From Pleurotus djamor (lineage: Eukaryota > Basidiomycota > Agaricomycetes > Agaricales > Pleurotaceae): DNA of 64,000 nucleotides. The translations under genes were made by a program, and so were the position numbers. The DNA is taken from positions 131,762 to 195,761 of the forward strand of contig JAPEVF010000017.1 of assembly GCA_029747585.1 (NCBI GenBank). The letters run 5' to 3'. Within the stretch, counting starts at the first letter, position 1; every line of letters begins with the position of its first letter. Below the pieces are notes generated by a model. That model saw only the letters and a list, made by a program, of their open reading frames with translations, made no database searches and was not told the DNA's origin. This document shows positions 35,332-47,335 of the stretch, in pieces.

Positions 35332-35423
35332 TCTCAAGAAGTCACTGCAATGAGGCGCGATAAAAAGGTTATCTCAGTCTGGCCTCTTTTCACACATACA
35401 ACTCTTCCCTCTTCGCCACGACC

Positions 35424-37195
35424 ATGGATGACTTTCGTTCAGCAATCCTGGACAAACATTCAACATGGGTGTTCACGTCAATGGCTTTCGTCTTGGCGTT
35501 GGCGACATTTTCTACAAGCTCCCCCTCTCTGATCCCGCTTGTCCTGTTGACTGCAACAATCCAAGTTTATGGTAGGATATTCCTGCGGCGACGGCTTGCC
35601 GTCGCCAGGGGGCTTCTGCTCTGGTGTGCGATATCGGTGGGAATGTCCCTTTCGCGCGCAAGGCCGTCCTGGAACGCGCTGTCTTCGATTGGAATATCGC
35701 TGCTCGTCCTCCAAGGAATGTCCTCTCTATCTTCTCTAATTGCACTCCTCGCCGTGCTATTGGACATCCGAATCTGTATGCAGTTCACTTCAGCATGGGC
35801 CCAGGTCGCCATCTTCCCCGCTCTCTGGACGACATCATGGTGGGCAGCTTCTCTTGCCAGTCCAATCGGCCGTTTGGCTCTATGGAGTCCTACCGTCGGG
35901 ACCGATTCCTACCGTTGGCTGCTCCCCTGGGTCGGCACACTCGGGATTGATTGGGTGACTGCAGCATGGGCGGTGGTAATATCTCAGGCGGTTGGTGCAT
36001 GGTTCATGGGATCAGAGAAGCCAGACCCCATCCGACTTATCGACGTCGAGTCAACCCCCAACCCTACCCCCCGAGCAACCCTCTACTTGACCGCTCTGCT
36101 CGCCATCTTGACCATTCCGTCGTTCGTGATAAATTCCATTCCCCTCGCAGTCATCCATGACGACACGACACCTCTAATCGTCGGCTGTGTCATCCCGCCA
36201 CACCGACGGTACAAACATCCGCATCTTGTACTAAAAGACTTCATCGACGAGAGCAAGAAGCTCGCTACGGCCGACGTGATCGTCTGGCCTGAGGGTGCAA
36301 TAACTTTCCAAAACGATCAGGAGAAAGAAACGGCTTTTGCTCAACTGGCGTCGGCCGTAAGCAAGGCACATGTTGCTGTCTCATTCGAGGAGTACTATAG
36401 CGACGTCGGTGATTCACGACCCAGCCGACTCCGAACAGGGCTGGCGATTATCTCGCCTCATAATAGCACACCGCAACTCACATATTACAAGCGACACCTC
36501 GTACCCAGTAAGTCGTACACTTTTGCCGATAGAATTCAAATCTAAATCTCTGATTAGTCGCGGAGTCTTACTCCCTGACCCATGCGACGAGACCCCCGTC
36601 GCTCTACACCCTTGAACTACCCAAACCCTCAGGGTATAACAAAACGGATTGGGCTCCCCCACCCAGTTACACACGTCCCATAAGTCTCACTACATCAATT
36701 TGCCTCGACTTCGCCATCCCCGCACCATTCCTCGGTCTAGCCCATCGACCTGGGCTTATCCTTGCGCCTGCAAGAACGTGGCACCCCACCATTGCAATGA
36801 CAATGTGGGAGCAAGCGAAACAACGTGCCGCTGAAATCGGCAGTCCCATTCTCTGGTGCGACGGAGGGGATGGTGGGGTCAGTGGAATTGCAGGCCAAGG
36901 GCTCTCGGAGGTGACTCAAGTGGGTGAGGGCTCCTGGACTAGGGAGATCGCGTTGCATTACCCGCTGACGACACGACGCACGTTGTACGGGCTGATCGGG
37001 GAGCTCCCCGTGATCTTGTTCGTGTGGGCTATTGTCTGCTTGGGTGGAATTGGAAACCCTCTCAGGTTCAAGGGGAACATCGGGGCAGGTCTTAATTGGA
37101 CGTGGGTAGTTAGACTGTGGGGGGATCTTCGAGGCAAGGCTGGGAGATGGTTTGGGAGGGTGAACAACCCTGAGCGGCAGCACCTGCTCGAGTAA
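35424..37195 (+). CDS. Apolipoprotein N-acyltransferase-like membrane protein (nitrilase fold)
   Basis: Predicted multi-pass membrane protein of about 570 residues with a C-terminal carbon-nitrogen hydrolase domain, as in bacterial Lnt. The N-terminal 230 residues contain about six hydrophobic segments, for example SMAFVLALATFS, LIPLVLLTATIQVYG and WVTAAWAVVISQAVGAWFMG. The catalytic domain shows the nitrilase triad: Glu in DVIVWPEGAITF, Lys in LTYYKRHLVP and Cys in TSICLDFAIPAPF. One intron at 36508-36557 splits a codon between VP and AESYSL. A further hydrophobic helix (GLIGELPVILFVWAIVCLGG) precedes the C-terminus at 37195. Bacterial Lnt acylates lipoproteins; the fungal homologue's substrate is not established here. 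The start at 35424 follows a pyrimidine-rich leader. Confidence 0.8.
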
Positions 37196-37353
37196 AGCAA
37201 GGAAGAATTTCATTGTCATCTGTATGTATGATAGTAATGCAGGACGATTCTATGACCTCAAGGAGTGCACGCGTTGTAGGGTTATCGGAGCTTTGGACAC
37301 GCAGCGAACACACTGATTGCATACCGCAGAGTGATAGAAAAGTCGGATTGAGT

Positions 37354-39367
37354 ATGGGTGGTGTTCTGCACAGGACCAGGCGACGACTGGATCCTGTCCC
37401 GGATACACAACGTCTACGCACAAGAAACTGTTGCAGTCGAGACTAGCACGGGGCCTTCGTGGCTTGGGCAGCTCGACTGCTTTCAACGCACGACAACTCT
37501 TCCAGAAGGCTTTGGTGAGGAGGGAAGATGGGCATGGTACTGGTACTAGCCTCGGAGGCGACTCGTCTGAGTTCCAGCAGATCAACGGAGACGATGTGTC
37601 GGTAGGCGGAGTATCGAGCTCGCTGGATCACACAACGAGCGAAGGTCCTGGTCCTAGCTCTGGCTCGTTCTTTACACGTCTCAGCAACATCTCTCGAATT
37701 TCTCTGCATCCCAGCTCGCGCCGTCGCAAGGTCCGTTCTGCGAAAGTCGAAGACACCGACCTCGACGGCGAGTACGTTGGAGACTTGGTTGGGGAGTTTC
37801 CATCGCCTCCAACCTTCATCCCAACGCCTACACCGATACCAACGCCAGCACCTACGCCATTGACAAGCACATTTGCAGAGTCCCAGCTGAGGCTTACGGG
37901 TGTGGTGAGGAGGGAGCAGCACAGGAGTTTTGTTTCCGTCGATAGTCGCGGCTCGACTTCTTCAATCCGTCGATTTGCGACTGTCACGGCTGGCGTTGTC
38001 CGCGCATCATTCCACACGCCCATTTCGGAAATCTCACTCTCGTCAAGACCAACACAGTCGATACGTCCAGCGTCGGCGCCGCCACACGTCTCATCGCCGT
38101 CGTCGTCGTCTACGCCGTTCTTTTCGCCTCGAATCCTTCATTTGCAGGAACCACAATACGAACGGGTCGAAACAACATCGTTGACGCCTTCGCCAGTGCT
38201 TACCACCACCAATCTTGACATTTCTGTCCGAACATCCTTTGTACCACCTTCACCATCGTGGTTGAGTCGCAACGTTGGTGATTTTGGTGCTTCGACCACA
38301 CCTCCGCTTTCTCCATTGGAGCTCGTAAGTTTGTCTCATTCCAATACAAAGTTTTTGCTATGCATGGAGGCTGATCAAAATGAAAACATGCGTGTAGGGT
38401 GCGTCCTTCAAGTCACCGTCATCGATAAAACAAAAACATTCCGGATCTTTCACTTCCTCTCCAAATCTTACCACAAACTCCGATCCAATCCATCATCTGC
38501 ATCACGATTCCATCGGCACGCGCATACCACACCTTTCCATCTCCCCTCCTTCATCCAGCTCCTCTGCATCTTCACTCTTATCCATCCCTTGTTCGCCCCC
38601 TCCCCAGATATTCATCCCCTCTGCACCCGCACACGTCCCAACAAAACCCATCGACCTCGACTTTCCATCCCTCCCAGATTCATTTCGCATCACTCTAAAC
38701 TCTCTCTGCAACGACGCAGGCGTATTCTCTTCTCCCATATCGGACATGGACTTTGCCGGGAAACGAGATGATGTAGTCGATTTTGGAGGCGATTGGGATT
38801 ATTCGGACAGACAGTGGTTCCAAGATCCACCGCCGCAACCACCGGTTCGTGGCGTTTCTTTCTCGTATGCTATGATGGTCTACTCACCAGCTCGTATCTA
38901 GCCACAAGCACCCCCTTCGGAGCCCGTAGATCCATATGTACCAACACCAGAAGTCATACAAACGAATAAAGACTTTGAGATCGCCCTCGAGTCCGCAGCT
39001 AACGTCCTCTACGGTAAATACAAACAATACGGACAAGTACGTTTTTCCCCACTTCCCTCACGACCCACAATTCACCAAAGACCGTATTTATCAGCTGGGC
39101 GTTTTGGGCTGGTGCTCAGAATTCAGCGAACTCATAGATGCTCTCAAAGAGCTCGGCTTCGCTGGGAACATGTTCGTCACAACTCGCCAATGCGCACTGA
39201 AAGCTTGCGAGGACATCCTCAAGCTGAAGTTGGACATCAAAATGCAGATCATCGTTATGTTTCTGTCTTCTCAGGTTGCTCGATTGCGACTCTTCCTAGA
39301 CGGCGAACGCCAGTGGGATGATTACCCTCCCACAGAATTCCCAATCGACCCTCGAGGGGGCGGTTGA
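37354..39367 (+). CDS. Uncharacterised fungal protein with disordered N-terminus and helical C-terminus
   Basis: Multi-exon gene for about 570 residues. The open exon from about 37447 encodes ARGLRGLGSSTAFNARQLFQ and a long Ser/Pro/Thr-rich region with a PTPTPIPTPAPTP stretch. No ATG is found in that frame, so an upstream exon is required. Splicing 37361-37446 joins MG at 37354 in phase, but this start is only a proposal. After an intron from about 38323 the frame continues GASFKSPSSIKQKHSGSF. Further exons give VDFGGDWDYSDRQWFQDPPP, NKDFEIALESAANVLYGKYK, LGVLGWCSEFSELIDALKEL and VARLRLFLDGERQWDDYPP. The stop is at 39367. The C-terminal 130 residues are well ordered and look conserved, but no family is recognised. 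Confidence 0.68.
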
Positions 39368-39603
39368 TGTATATATTCCGTCTTCTCTTTCTTTTCCTCG
39401 GGCATTTCTCTTTTCTTACCGCATGGATTACCGCACATTAAATTGTATCCAATAGCTATCATATCCTTTCCCCTCCATGTAATGAACGACCTACCATGCC
39501 GTTATGACAATATGATCACCACCACACACACAGCTGGTTATATGAATATATTTTTACAACGCAACATACACGCAATTAGGTTGCAACATATGAATAAAAT
39601 CTG
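39368..39603. other. Convergent 3' region
   Basis: About 235 AT-rich bases between converging stop codons. No gene is supported. Confidence 0.5.
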
Positions 39604-41399
39604 TCATGACTTGATAGCGCGAGACTGAGCAGCCTGAGCCGCGTTCATACCCATCCAAGTCTTCTCCACCAACCCAAGCAATTTCTGCATATCCGAACTC
39701 CAATCGTTCATCACGTCCTCGGCCGTACGTTTGGCGCGGAAATTAATGATCCCTGCTGGCCGATCTATACGAGCCCAAATGGTGCCAGAGACAACGAGGC
39801 GTGAAAGAGTCTCTTCCGTCTGCTGTGAGGTAAGATCAAGCAAGGCCATCAGTCGAGGTATTGTTATCCGTGAATAATATTCTGCGATGACGCGTATATT
39901 CTGCCGGAATGACCGTCAATACGGGCGTGTCGGTGAACGAGGGTAGGGATACGCACATGTTCGATCACCCGCGTGTGTAGGTCTTCCCATCGTTTTTCTA
40001 TGCTGAACACAGGCGTTTTTCGGAGGAACGAACCGTAGAGAGCTTCGACGCCGGGCCATCTCATAAGTTCATGCGTGTGGAAGGACTTGACAAGGTTGCT
40101 ACAGAGGCGATCAATGGGAGGGAATACATCAAAGAGTATATGGGCGTACTAGTGCAATTCCAACGGCTTGAGTGCTGGGTCTGTGAATAGACCGTGTAGC
40201 ATGCCAGCCTGTTCGTTGTTGTGGGGGGCGAGAACAATGTAGTACGATATGTGCTCCAAAGCCTGTATATCAAGATTACTTCTTAGTAAGTCCAAACACG
40301 GGAAACATGATAGAGACCACGTACAATTCGACCACGGTTGCTAACATCTTCCTTTACAGACGGTGTTTCCCATACTTTCTGGTAGTATTTCGCGGCGTCA
40401 AGGTATGAAGTTTGGTGGAGGGCGTGTTGAATCATGAGGTCGTAATATTTGAGTTTGAGGTCCTAAGACAAAGTTAGAATGGGAACAACGTATGATCGCA
40501 GTATACGCACTTCGTTATCCTTCTCCTTCAAGAACTCCTCGTTGACCTTTCGTCCGCCCACTCTGACCTTTGTCCACTCGGGTTCACCATCAGCCAATGA
40601 ATCTTTGCCATCCTGAGACGCCTCAGCGTCCTTTTGTTTAGCGACAGCAACGAGAAGGCGCATTTGTTCGAGGATGAACTCGGTCTTCTCTCGTCTCTCC
40701 ATCGATGAATACGTCTCGACTTGAAGTTCTGAGAGTAGCTCAGACGCTGTACGTAGAGATGTCTTGGCGGTTTCGGGGGAAGCATCTGAAGCAGTGGCGA
40801 GGCTTTCATGGTAATGAGAGAGCATAAGAGTAACTCGAGCTCGAGGTGTTTCGAGGTAGATCTAATACATATGTTAGTGGCATTAAATGCCATGCGATCG
40901 TCGTACTCACCTTGCCTTCGGTGACACTCCTCAATGTCTCCAGTAGTTCCAGCCATTTTTCCACACCAGCTTTCTCTTTCACCTCATCGAGCCAGCCCAT
41001 GACCTTCTCCACCATAGCCTGTACCGCACCCTTCAGCTGACCGTGTTTCTTCGACAAAGTGTTGATGCTCGTATTCAATGACGCGTAATCCTTAACGGCG
41101 CAACAGTGTTCTACCACTGTGACGAGCAGTCGTGATGTAGACGCAAGATCAGCAGCCTATATCGATGTTATTAGCCATTCCATAGTTAATACAGTGTATT
41201 ATACTCACATTTCGCGCCTGCTTCTCGAGAACAAAGAGTTTGTCGAGACCATCCTGAAGTTTCCCTGCCTTGGAAGGGTTAATTTAGTTGAACATCGACG
41301 ACGAGTCGAGAAGCGCACCTTGACCAAAGCATCCACCTCTGGTAGCAGCGCGTTGACCTCTGGCGTAAAGTCCTTCTCTTGTTTTCTGTTGTCGGCCAT
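39604..41399 (-). CDS. RPN5: 26S proteasome regulatory subunit Rpn5
   Basis: PCI-domain subunit of the 19S lid, important for assembly with Rpn11. The start MADNRKQEKDFTPEVNALLP at 41399 matches fungal Rpn5. Successive exons give LINTLSKKHGQLKGAVQ-like helices (exact: SINTLSKKHGQLKGAVQAMV), RSVTEGKIYLETPRARVTLM and LLSELQVETYSSMERREKTE. Then come DLKLKYYDLMIQHALHQTSY, YLDAAKYYQKVWETPSV and YIVLAPHNNEQAGMLH. The PCI and winged-helix portion includes NIRVIAEYYSRITIPRLMAL and INFRAKRTAEDVMNDWSS, ending AAQAAQSRAIKS at 39604. About seven introns of 50-60 bases are present. Identification is firm. Confidence 0.93.
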
Positions 41400-41717
41400 A
41401 ATGTATCGAGGTTGTGTGGTATTGGACTGTGATCGAAGCCCAACGCGCGTCGCATTTCTGTTTGCAGCTGTTTGAAGCGGAAGCCAAAGGGCGAACGGGA
41501 CTTCTTCCATCCCGGCTTTGCTCGCAACCTTGGTCCTCTCGCCAACGTCGCGTTCACTGCTCAATGTCATTTCTTTTGTCCCCAGACTCACATCCATTTC
41601 ATTGCTCAAAGAAGATTGTATTGCAGAAGACGATGCCTGATACAGTGCCAGCACACATAAAGCGAAGGAAAATAACATAAGAGTAAGTAAGTAAAAGGAT
41701 GCCATAATAACAATAGA
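41400..41717. promoter_or_regulatory. RPN5 upstream region
   Basis: About 315 bases between the RPN5 start codon and the stop codon of the F-box gene, both minus strand. It should contain the RPN5 promoter and the 3' end of the F-box transcript. No Rpn4-type element was identified. Confidence 0.4.
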
Positions 41718-44538
41718 TCATTGACGGACTTCAAGGTCTGGGACGGTCATAATTTCCATAGGGGTATCAAGATGCTCATGAGAAAGAGGAGACTCGATGG
41801 AAGCCATTGACTTCTCTGAAAACTCCTCGTTTTGAGTTCCGCGTTGTTGAGTGCGGTGCATAGCTGACATAGACATATCGATGATTTTCATAGGGATCAG
41901 GAGAGGGTAGTAGATGAGAGCGGAGGTTGCAGTGAGGAAAATGTCATATGGAGAAGGAATGGCATAGCGTGGTTGTGGAGGAGAGATGGGTGCGGGCGCG
42001 TCCTCGCTTCCTCTGATGAAGAGGGCTTCGACAGCTTTTGAGAGGGTGAAAACCGTGGCGTCGACCTGCTTCGAGACAGTCGGAGGAATCGCCTCAATTG
42101 AGACTTCTGCCGTCTCAGTGCAAGCCTCGATGGATACTTCTGCCGTCGATACAGAGACTTCGACGCTTGCATGGGACACCTCCGGCTGGGCACTAACGCC
42201 TGTCGATACGAGTTCCACGGTTGCATCAACCTCCATCTCCTCGTACGAAGGTACGGCTTGGATAGAGATCTCTCTGGCAATCGGCCGTACGCTCACGCCC
42301 TGGCTTGCCGTAGAGACGGTGGCTTGAACACCCAATTCAGCAGTTTCTGGTTTCACTGGTTCGGCTCGCTGGTGGACGACTATCACAGAGCGTTGTCGCT
42401 CCGAGTTACGCACGTCCTGGATGAGGGGAAGCGCGTCCGCGACTTTTTGCCATCCAAGATCGTTGACCTCGATGTAACCTGGTCGGTTTCGCTCGTGGAA
42501 CCATCGTAAGGTATCCGCATTGGGTGCGAGATGGCTGAGAAGGATTGCGACATGCAAGGGATCTTTTATCCATGAATGCCCGACGTGAAGGCGTTGGAGC
42601 GACTTCGATGAAACATCTCGGGAGTGGAGAACCTCACTGCCACTGCCTTGAGCATTGATCACGACGGACACGCTGTAAAGGTTGTTGCAGGCTCGGAGCA
42701 AAGGTGCTAAATCCTCGAGCGCAAGTTTTGGTGGGCCTCCCTGTGGCGGGAACGTCGCCGTGGGGCACAGCCTGAGCTCCTCGAGTGATGGGCAGGCTGT
42801 GGCAAGACGCGCGACGTCTGCAGCCAAGAAGGTCGTTGATTCGGGGAGGTCGATGTCGAGTCGGCGGAGCGCTGGGAGGAACGTGAAGAACTCGAGGCTG
42901 AGACGGTTTCCGGATCCATTTAGTCTCGCTGTTGATCGAACCAAGTCGGCGAACTTCGACGATCCAGTGGCAGTGATTTTGAGGGACTCGAGTGCTGGCC
43001 CAAATCTCTCGCAGAGAACAGTGCACAAATCCTGCCAGTCTGCGTTGTCGGGAGGGTCTTCGATCGCCAATTCCAGGTGCCGAATGCGACTCGACAAGTG
43101 TTTCAAGAAGACAGCGATGGTGGCTGCCTCGCCGGTCAAGGATAGTTGTCGCAACTTGGAAAANGCGCTTTTCGAACGTAAATCGCCTGTTAGCCTCAGT
43201 GCGGACTTGCGGATTTCGGAGAAGTCCAGCTCGTCTGCAGAGAATACACCGCTATCGATGGTCCCAACGTCGCTGGGTGTCGAATCACCGGAACGCGGGT
43301 GTAACTCGTCGAAGAACCCTTCAACAGCTATCAACGAACGCCCTGTTAGGTCAAGCTGAAGACTCTTCAAGTGTGGAAGAGCAGCCATCCAGCGACCTAC
43401 GCCAGGAGAGAGTGCGCCTGGCGCCACCAAAGTGAGCTTTTCGAGGGAGNTCTGGGAGTGTAGGATGTCGGTAAAGGAGTCTGGGAGTGTGGTCGGTGAG
43501 ATGAAGGAGAATGTGGTCAAATGAGTTTTGTCGGACATATCAGAGAGGAAGGTGTTGAGCTGGGGGAATCTGGTTCCGACCTCCAAGTTGAGGGTTTGTA
43601 ACTTGGGGCTGAGGAATTGTGTGCAACGCTCCAACCCGACTGGGGTTTCTGCCCGCCAGGTCAAGTGGGCTAGACCAGGGAGAAGATAATCCCTTCATAG
43701 CGTGCATTAGCCTACACATCTCCAGCTCAATACAGTTGACTNACCTAGGGCGGTATTCCTCAAAAATGGGGAAAATGGTGCTCGATACATTGCCAGCCGA
43801 CTCATCGTAGGTGATGCGCTGGACCTTGTCTCCGTATTGGAGGACCTTTTCCCAATCGCCGTCTTCTGGCATCTTNGCCTAAATTGTGCCTCGTCAATAT
43901 CGCTCGCCTCACGTCACCCCAAACTGACTCACCAAACCGAGGCCGGCCTTCTTTGGGCGGCGTAATAGAGGGGAGGGGAACATACCAATCAGTGGGATGA
44001 ACGAGTAGAGCTCCCTCCAAAGAATATTCAGAGATGGTTCTGAAATCACTTTGCAGGTACGAGCCAACCGCGAAACGGTGCGTTTACCACCTGGTGTGTC
44101 CAAGATGCCATCCAAAAGCTTCTTCAGNGCCTCCGGCTCCCTCAACACCACTGTGAGGGGGGATTGAGACTGGTAGAATTTGTTAGTCTCGGCGAGGATG
44201 GCGGCCTCCTTGGCGGCCTCGATAGCTTGTGGGGAGTTATTCGAAGCCACGGAGCCTCTCTTCTTTCCGCGACCGCGGCCCTTGGTCTTCTTGGAGGTGA
44301 TGGGCTCCATATCGTCTTGCTGCTTATGCTTGAAAAGAGAACGAGCGATACTCTTGATGCTGGCGACGCTGGCGATACTACCTGCGTGAGACTTGACCGA
44401 CTCGGCGATTGAAGTTGTGCTGGCTTTGCGACGAAGGAAACTTCCTCGAGAGCTGTCTTGACGGCGTGGAGATTCTTTGGTGTTGTAGCTGATGTGTAGA
44501 GCGTTCAGGACGTCGGAGACGACTGAGTGCGAGGACAT
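41718..44538 (-). CDS. F-box/leucine-rich-repeat protein
   Basis: Predicted substrate adaptor of an SCF ubiquitin ligase, of the large basidiomycete F-box family. The start at 44538 gives MSSHSVVSDVLNALHISY. A Ser/Lys-rich region with HKQQDDMEPITSKKTKGRGR follows. The F-box part reads TPGGKRTVSRLARTCKVISE then LNILWRELYSFIPLIGMFP. Exons then add QYGDKVQRITYDESAGNVSS and, from about 43664, a long solenoid of LRR-like segments such as LPHLKSLQLDLTGRSL and LPALRRLDIDLPESTTFL. The C-terminal 180 residues are unusual: imperfect repeats around VSIEA and then a hydrophobic stretch, IFLTATSALIYYPLLIPMKI, that could span a membrane. The stop is at 41718. The degradation target is unknown. Confidence 0.78.
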
Positions 44539-45413
44539 GCAATGGGTATTCACTGCTGTGAGTAACAAGTATTATAAAGTAGTCTTGCTCCCTTGTGTTC
44601 GCCATGCTTTCTGCCTCACACCTTTGGAACCCTCCACTTCGCAGCAAGGTAGAGCACGCGACAGAGATGTGGGAGGATGATACACCGAGGGCTGGATATG
44701 ATTGTGAACCAGTCCAATTACCCAATCCCGTCTATAGTAGACGCGTCCACACCGGAGATTGAGCCGTTAGGGAACATCTTTTACGATCTAAGCCATATTC
44801 TCGGTCACCTAAGTGCATGTTGGGGCATGTTGAGGGAACGAGGAGTGATCGAGTAAGTAAATGAAAACCTGAGAGCAAGGCGTCCAACGTACACGCAGCT
44901 TTAGTGAGCCCGAAGCTCCTTGTATTCCATATCGTCCTAGCGTCAGAAGTGATAAAGTACACTGTTGTCAGTAGGACTGATGTGAAGGCGTTAGTGGNAA
45001 GACCTCTAGTAAAGGGATACTCGCAAGAGACTGAGCGTCAAAGGTGTGCAGGGTTGGTTTGTTATAGGNATGACATTTAATGTGAACATGCGAGCCTATG
45101 CAGATGCAGTGTATTTACCGAGTTTGTCTCATCGAAGTATCTGTTGGGTGAAACATGGGCGAGCGGATAAGATCAACATGCGAAGAGCAACGTGTACGTG
45201 TGCATTGGGGGCACAAGAACATGACCTCACAAACTATTCCAACAGTTTCTTCGACGTTCAGAACAGTTGCGAAAGCTTGAAACCTTGCGTTTAACGCCGG
45301 GTGACCGGCTGACAGGCTGCGACCTGAGTCCTGAGGTCTGAGTGTTCGTGTAACACAAATCCAGGGCAACCGAGGGCGTGGAGGTTCAAACGTTCAACCT
45401 CTGTGGGTGGAGG
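44539..45413. other. Intergenic, no supported gene
   Basis: About 875 bases between the F-box start codon and the SLD2 stop codon, both on the minus strand. Short open frames occur on both strands but none shows a family motif, signal peptide or consistent splicing. Two ambiguous bases lie near 44998 and 45069. No transfer RNA structure was found. Confidence 0.45.
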
Positions 45414-47150
45414 TCATAGTTCACCCACTTCCCATGGGACCGGTTCGCCCTCCCAGTCATCATCGTCTGTCGTCGCTCCACTTGTCTCCCGACGTGGTCC
45501 TCCAGACGCTTCAACCCGCACCTCCAGTGCAGTGCCATCGAGTCCCTCTCCATCCTCCCCCTCTCCAACACCCCATATTTCCCCACCACGACGGGCGTCA
45601 TATAGCCTGCCCTTNCTTGGGCGTCCATACAGGAGCCCTTGAACCAATCGGGCCTCCTCGGCTTCATCTGCATGTGAAGGGTGTGTCTTTGATATGTGCA
45701 TAGCGGATAATCTTGACAACGGGTTTGGTTCGTTTGGTGGATTGTCCGTGTCAACAGGACCNNCTGGTGNNACCACGGGAACATCAGATTGAGGTTGATG
45801 CTTGAGTGTGAATGCAAGAACTGGGTCATCNACGANGGGGAGTTGGGAAGCATCCTCNTCATCTACGTCATTGTGAACGGTTCGGCGATTGACAAGGCGT
45901 ATATGGGATTGCAAGTCCTCCCAGTCATCAGTGTCATCACTCCTGCTATCGTCGGCAGTAGCGGTAACTTTGGCCTTCTTGCGTTGAGTAGATTTGCCCT
46001 TGCCGGATGGGTTGCTTAACTTGGATTGGTAAGGATCATTAGGCGGGGGTGAAGGTGGNATTAAGGGCAAGCCATGGGGACCTGANAGGGNACCATCATG
46101 TGGAGTAGCACTTCGAGATGANTGCCGTCGCTGGTCAGCACCCAAGTCAANGCCTTCATCATCAGAGATGCTCAAGCGTCGCTTTTTCCTATGATCTTTA
46201 GCTGGAGGCACGGATTTCATAAACTTTGCGTGTGGTATCTTCTGCGAGGTGAGCTTGTTGGACGTGCCGGATGAACTGTGCTTCCCTGCCTTCGCGGCAG
46301 CAGCTAGGTTGAAAGGGGGCATATCCTCGAACAGAGTGTGGAATAATTTCCCCCCAGTAGGCTGCTTAACGGGTGATTCTCCAACGAACGAGGCATCGGC
46401 TGTTTCTTCTTCATCGCTCGAGGCCTGGTCGGGTTTCGCGCCCTCGAAGATTGACGCGCTAGTTAAAGGTTTGAAGGGCAGGACCATTTGAATCTGGTTA
46501 TTCCCGCGTCGTTTCTTCGATTTATTCGGAGACGGAGAGACGGGTTCGCCACGCAAACGTTTGCGTGCTCGNCTGACAGCAGTGTTCGGCGCAGGATGGG
46601 ATTGCATGGANGGCTGCTCGGTTTCGACAAGCGGAAAAGGCTCGGGTGTNACACTGCGCTTCAANTCNCGAAGAGGTGCNTTCCCCTTTCCTTTCANAGG
46701 TGTTGCAAACGGATTGANTGNTGGCGGGANCTTCGGAGGGGGACTNGGAGTCCTCCTCGTTGGTTTGGGTTTCCGAGGTGAGAACGGGTTAAAGGTTTTG
46801 AGGGGCTCATTAGCCTCTATGTTCCNNGAGGANGTAGGAAATGAAGCTTGNGCATGNGACGTNNNANGCTTGGTGGATTTCCGACGCGGAGGCGTGGTTG
46901 GANGATCCTGAACTTGCGATTGNGATGGCTGAGACGACGATNAAGCGGCTTTCGTAAGCTTCTTGTATGNCTTGTACTTCTCCGCTATGNGCTGCGTCAA
47001 TGAAAGAGNCAACACCNATGAATGCGCAGGGACTCANCCAATATGTGGGAGTGCCTTTATATCCTCGATGGAGGCATTTCTGCCATTNTCCAGCTTGAAG
47101 GCCTTCTCCCATGCCTTNATCTCTGCGCGAACGTCNGCGACGTCAGCCAT
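45414..47150 (-). CDS. SLD2: DNA replication initiation factor Sld2/Drc1
   Basis: CDK target that, once phosphorylated, binds Dpb11 to fire replication origins. The N-terminal Sld2 motif spans two exons: AWEKAFKL, NGRNASIEDIKALPHI and then AEKYK-YKKLTKAA, matching the family block that binds DNA or Mcm proteins. The rest is disordered and basic with many Ser-Pro and Thr-Pro sites (for example FSPRKPKPTRR, VSPSPNKSKKRRG and GESPVKQPTGG), as expected for multi-site CDK control. It ends DWEGEPVPWEVGEL at 45414. The start at 47150 reads MADV, the usual Sld2 start. Ambiguous bases are numerous between 46560 and 47330, so some residues in the N-terminal third are unknown. Confidence 0.82.
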
Positions 47151-47335
47151 CGTCNTGATGAACTGNTNTGGNCGATGTTGATGAGAGGATGGAGAGAGGA
47201 AACACGCGATCGACCACAAGCGCTCAGACGCGTCGCGANACTCCCGTGACNCACAAAGGATAGGAGGACAATCGATATACAATTCATGGAAGGGCACATT
47301 TGCNAANGTATACTACTTACTCGTACTACTNNGAA

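Noticed and set aside
26077..37195. A secondary-metabolite gene cluster around the two acyl-CoA ligases
   Set aside because: Neighbours are MED7, a BCL7-like gene, a mitoribosomal protein and a metallothionein. No synthase, P450, transporter or pathway regulator is present.
44539..45413. Extra gene or transfer RNA in the gap upstream of the F-box gene
   Set aside because: Short open frames lack motifs or splice support, and no cloverleaf or T-loop sequence was found.
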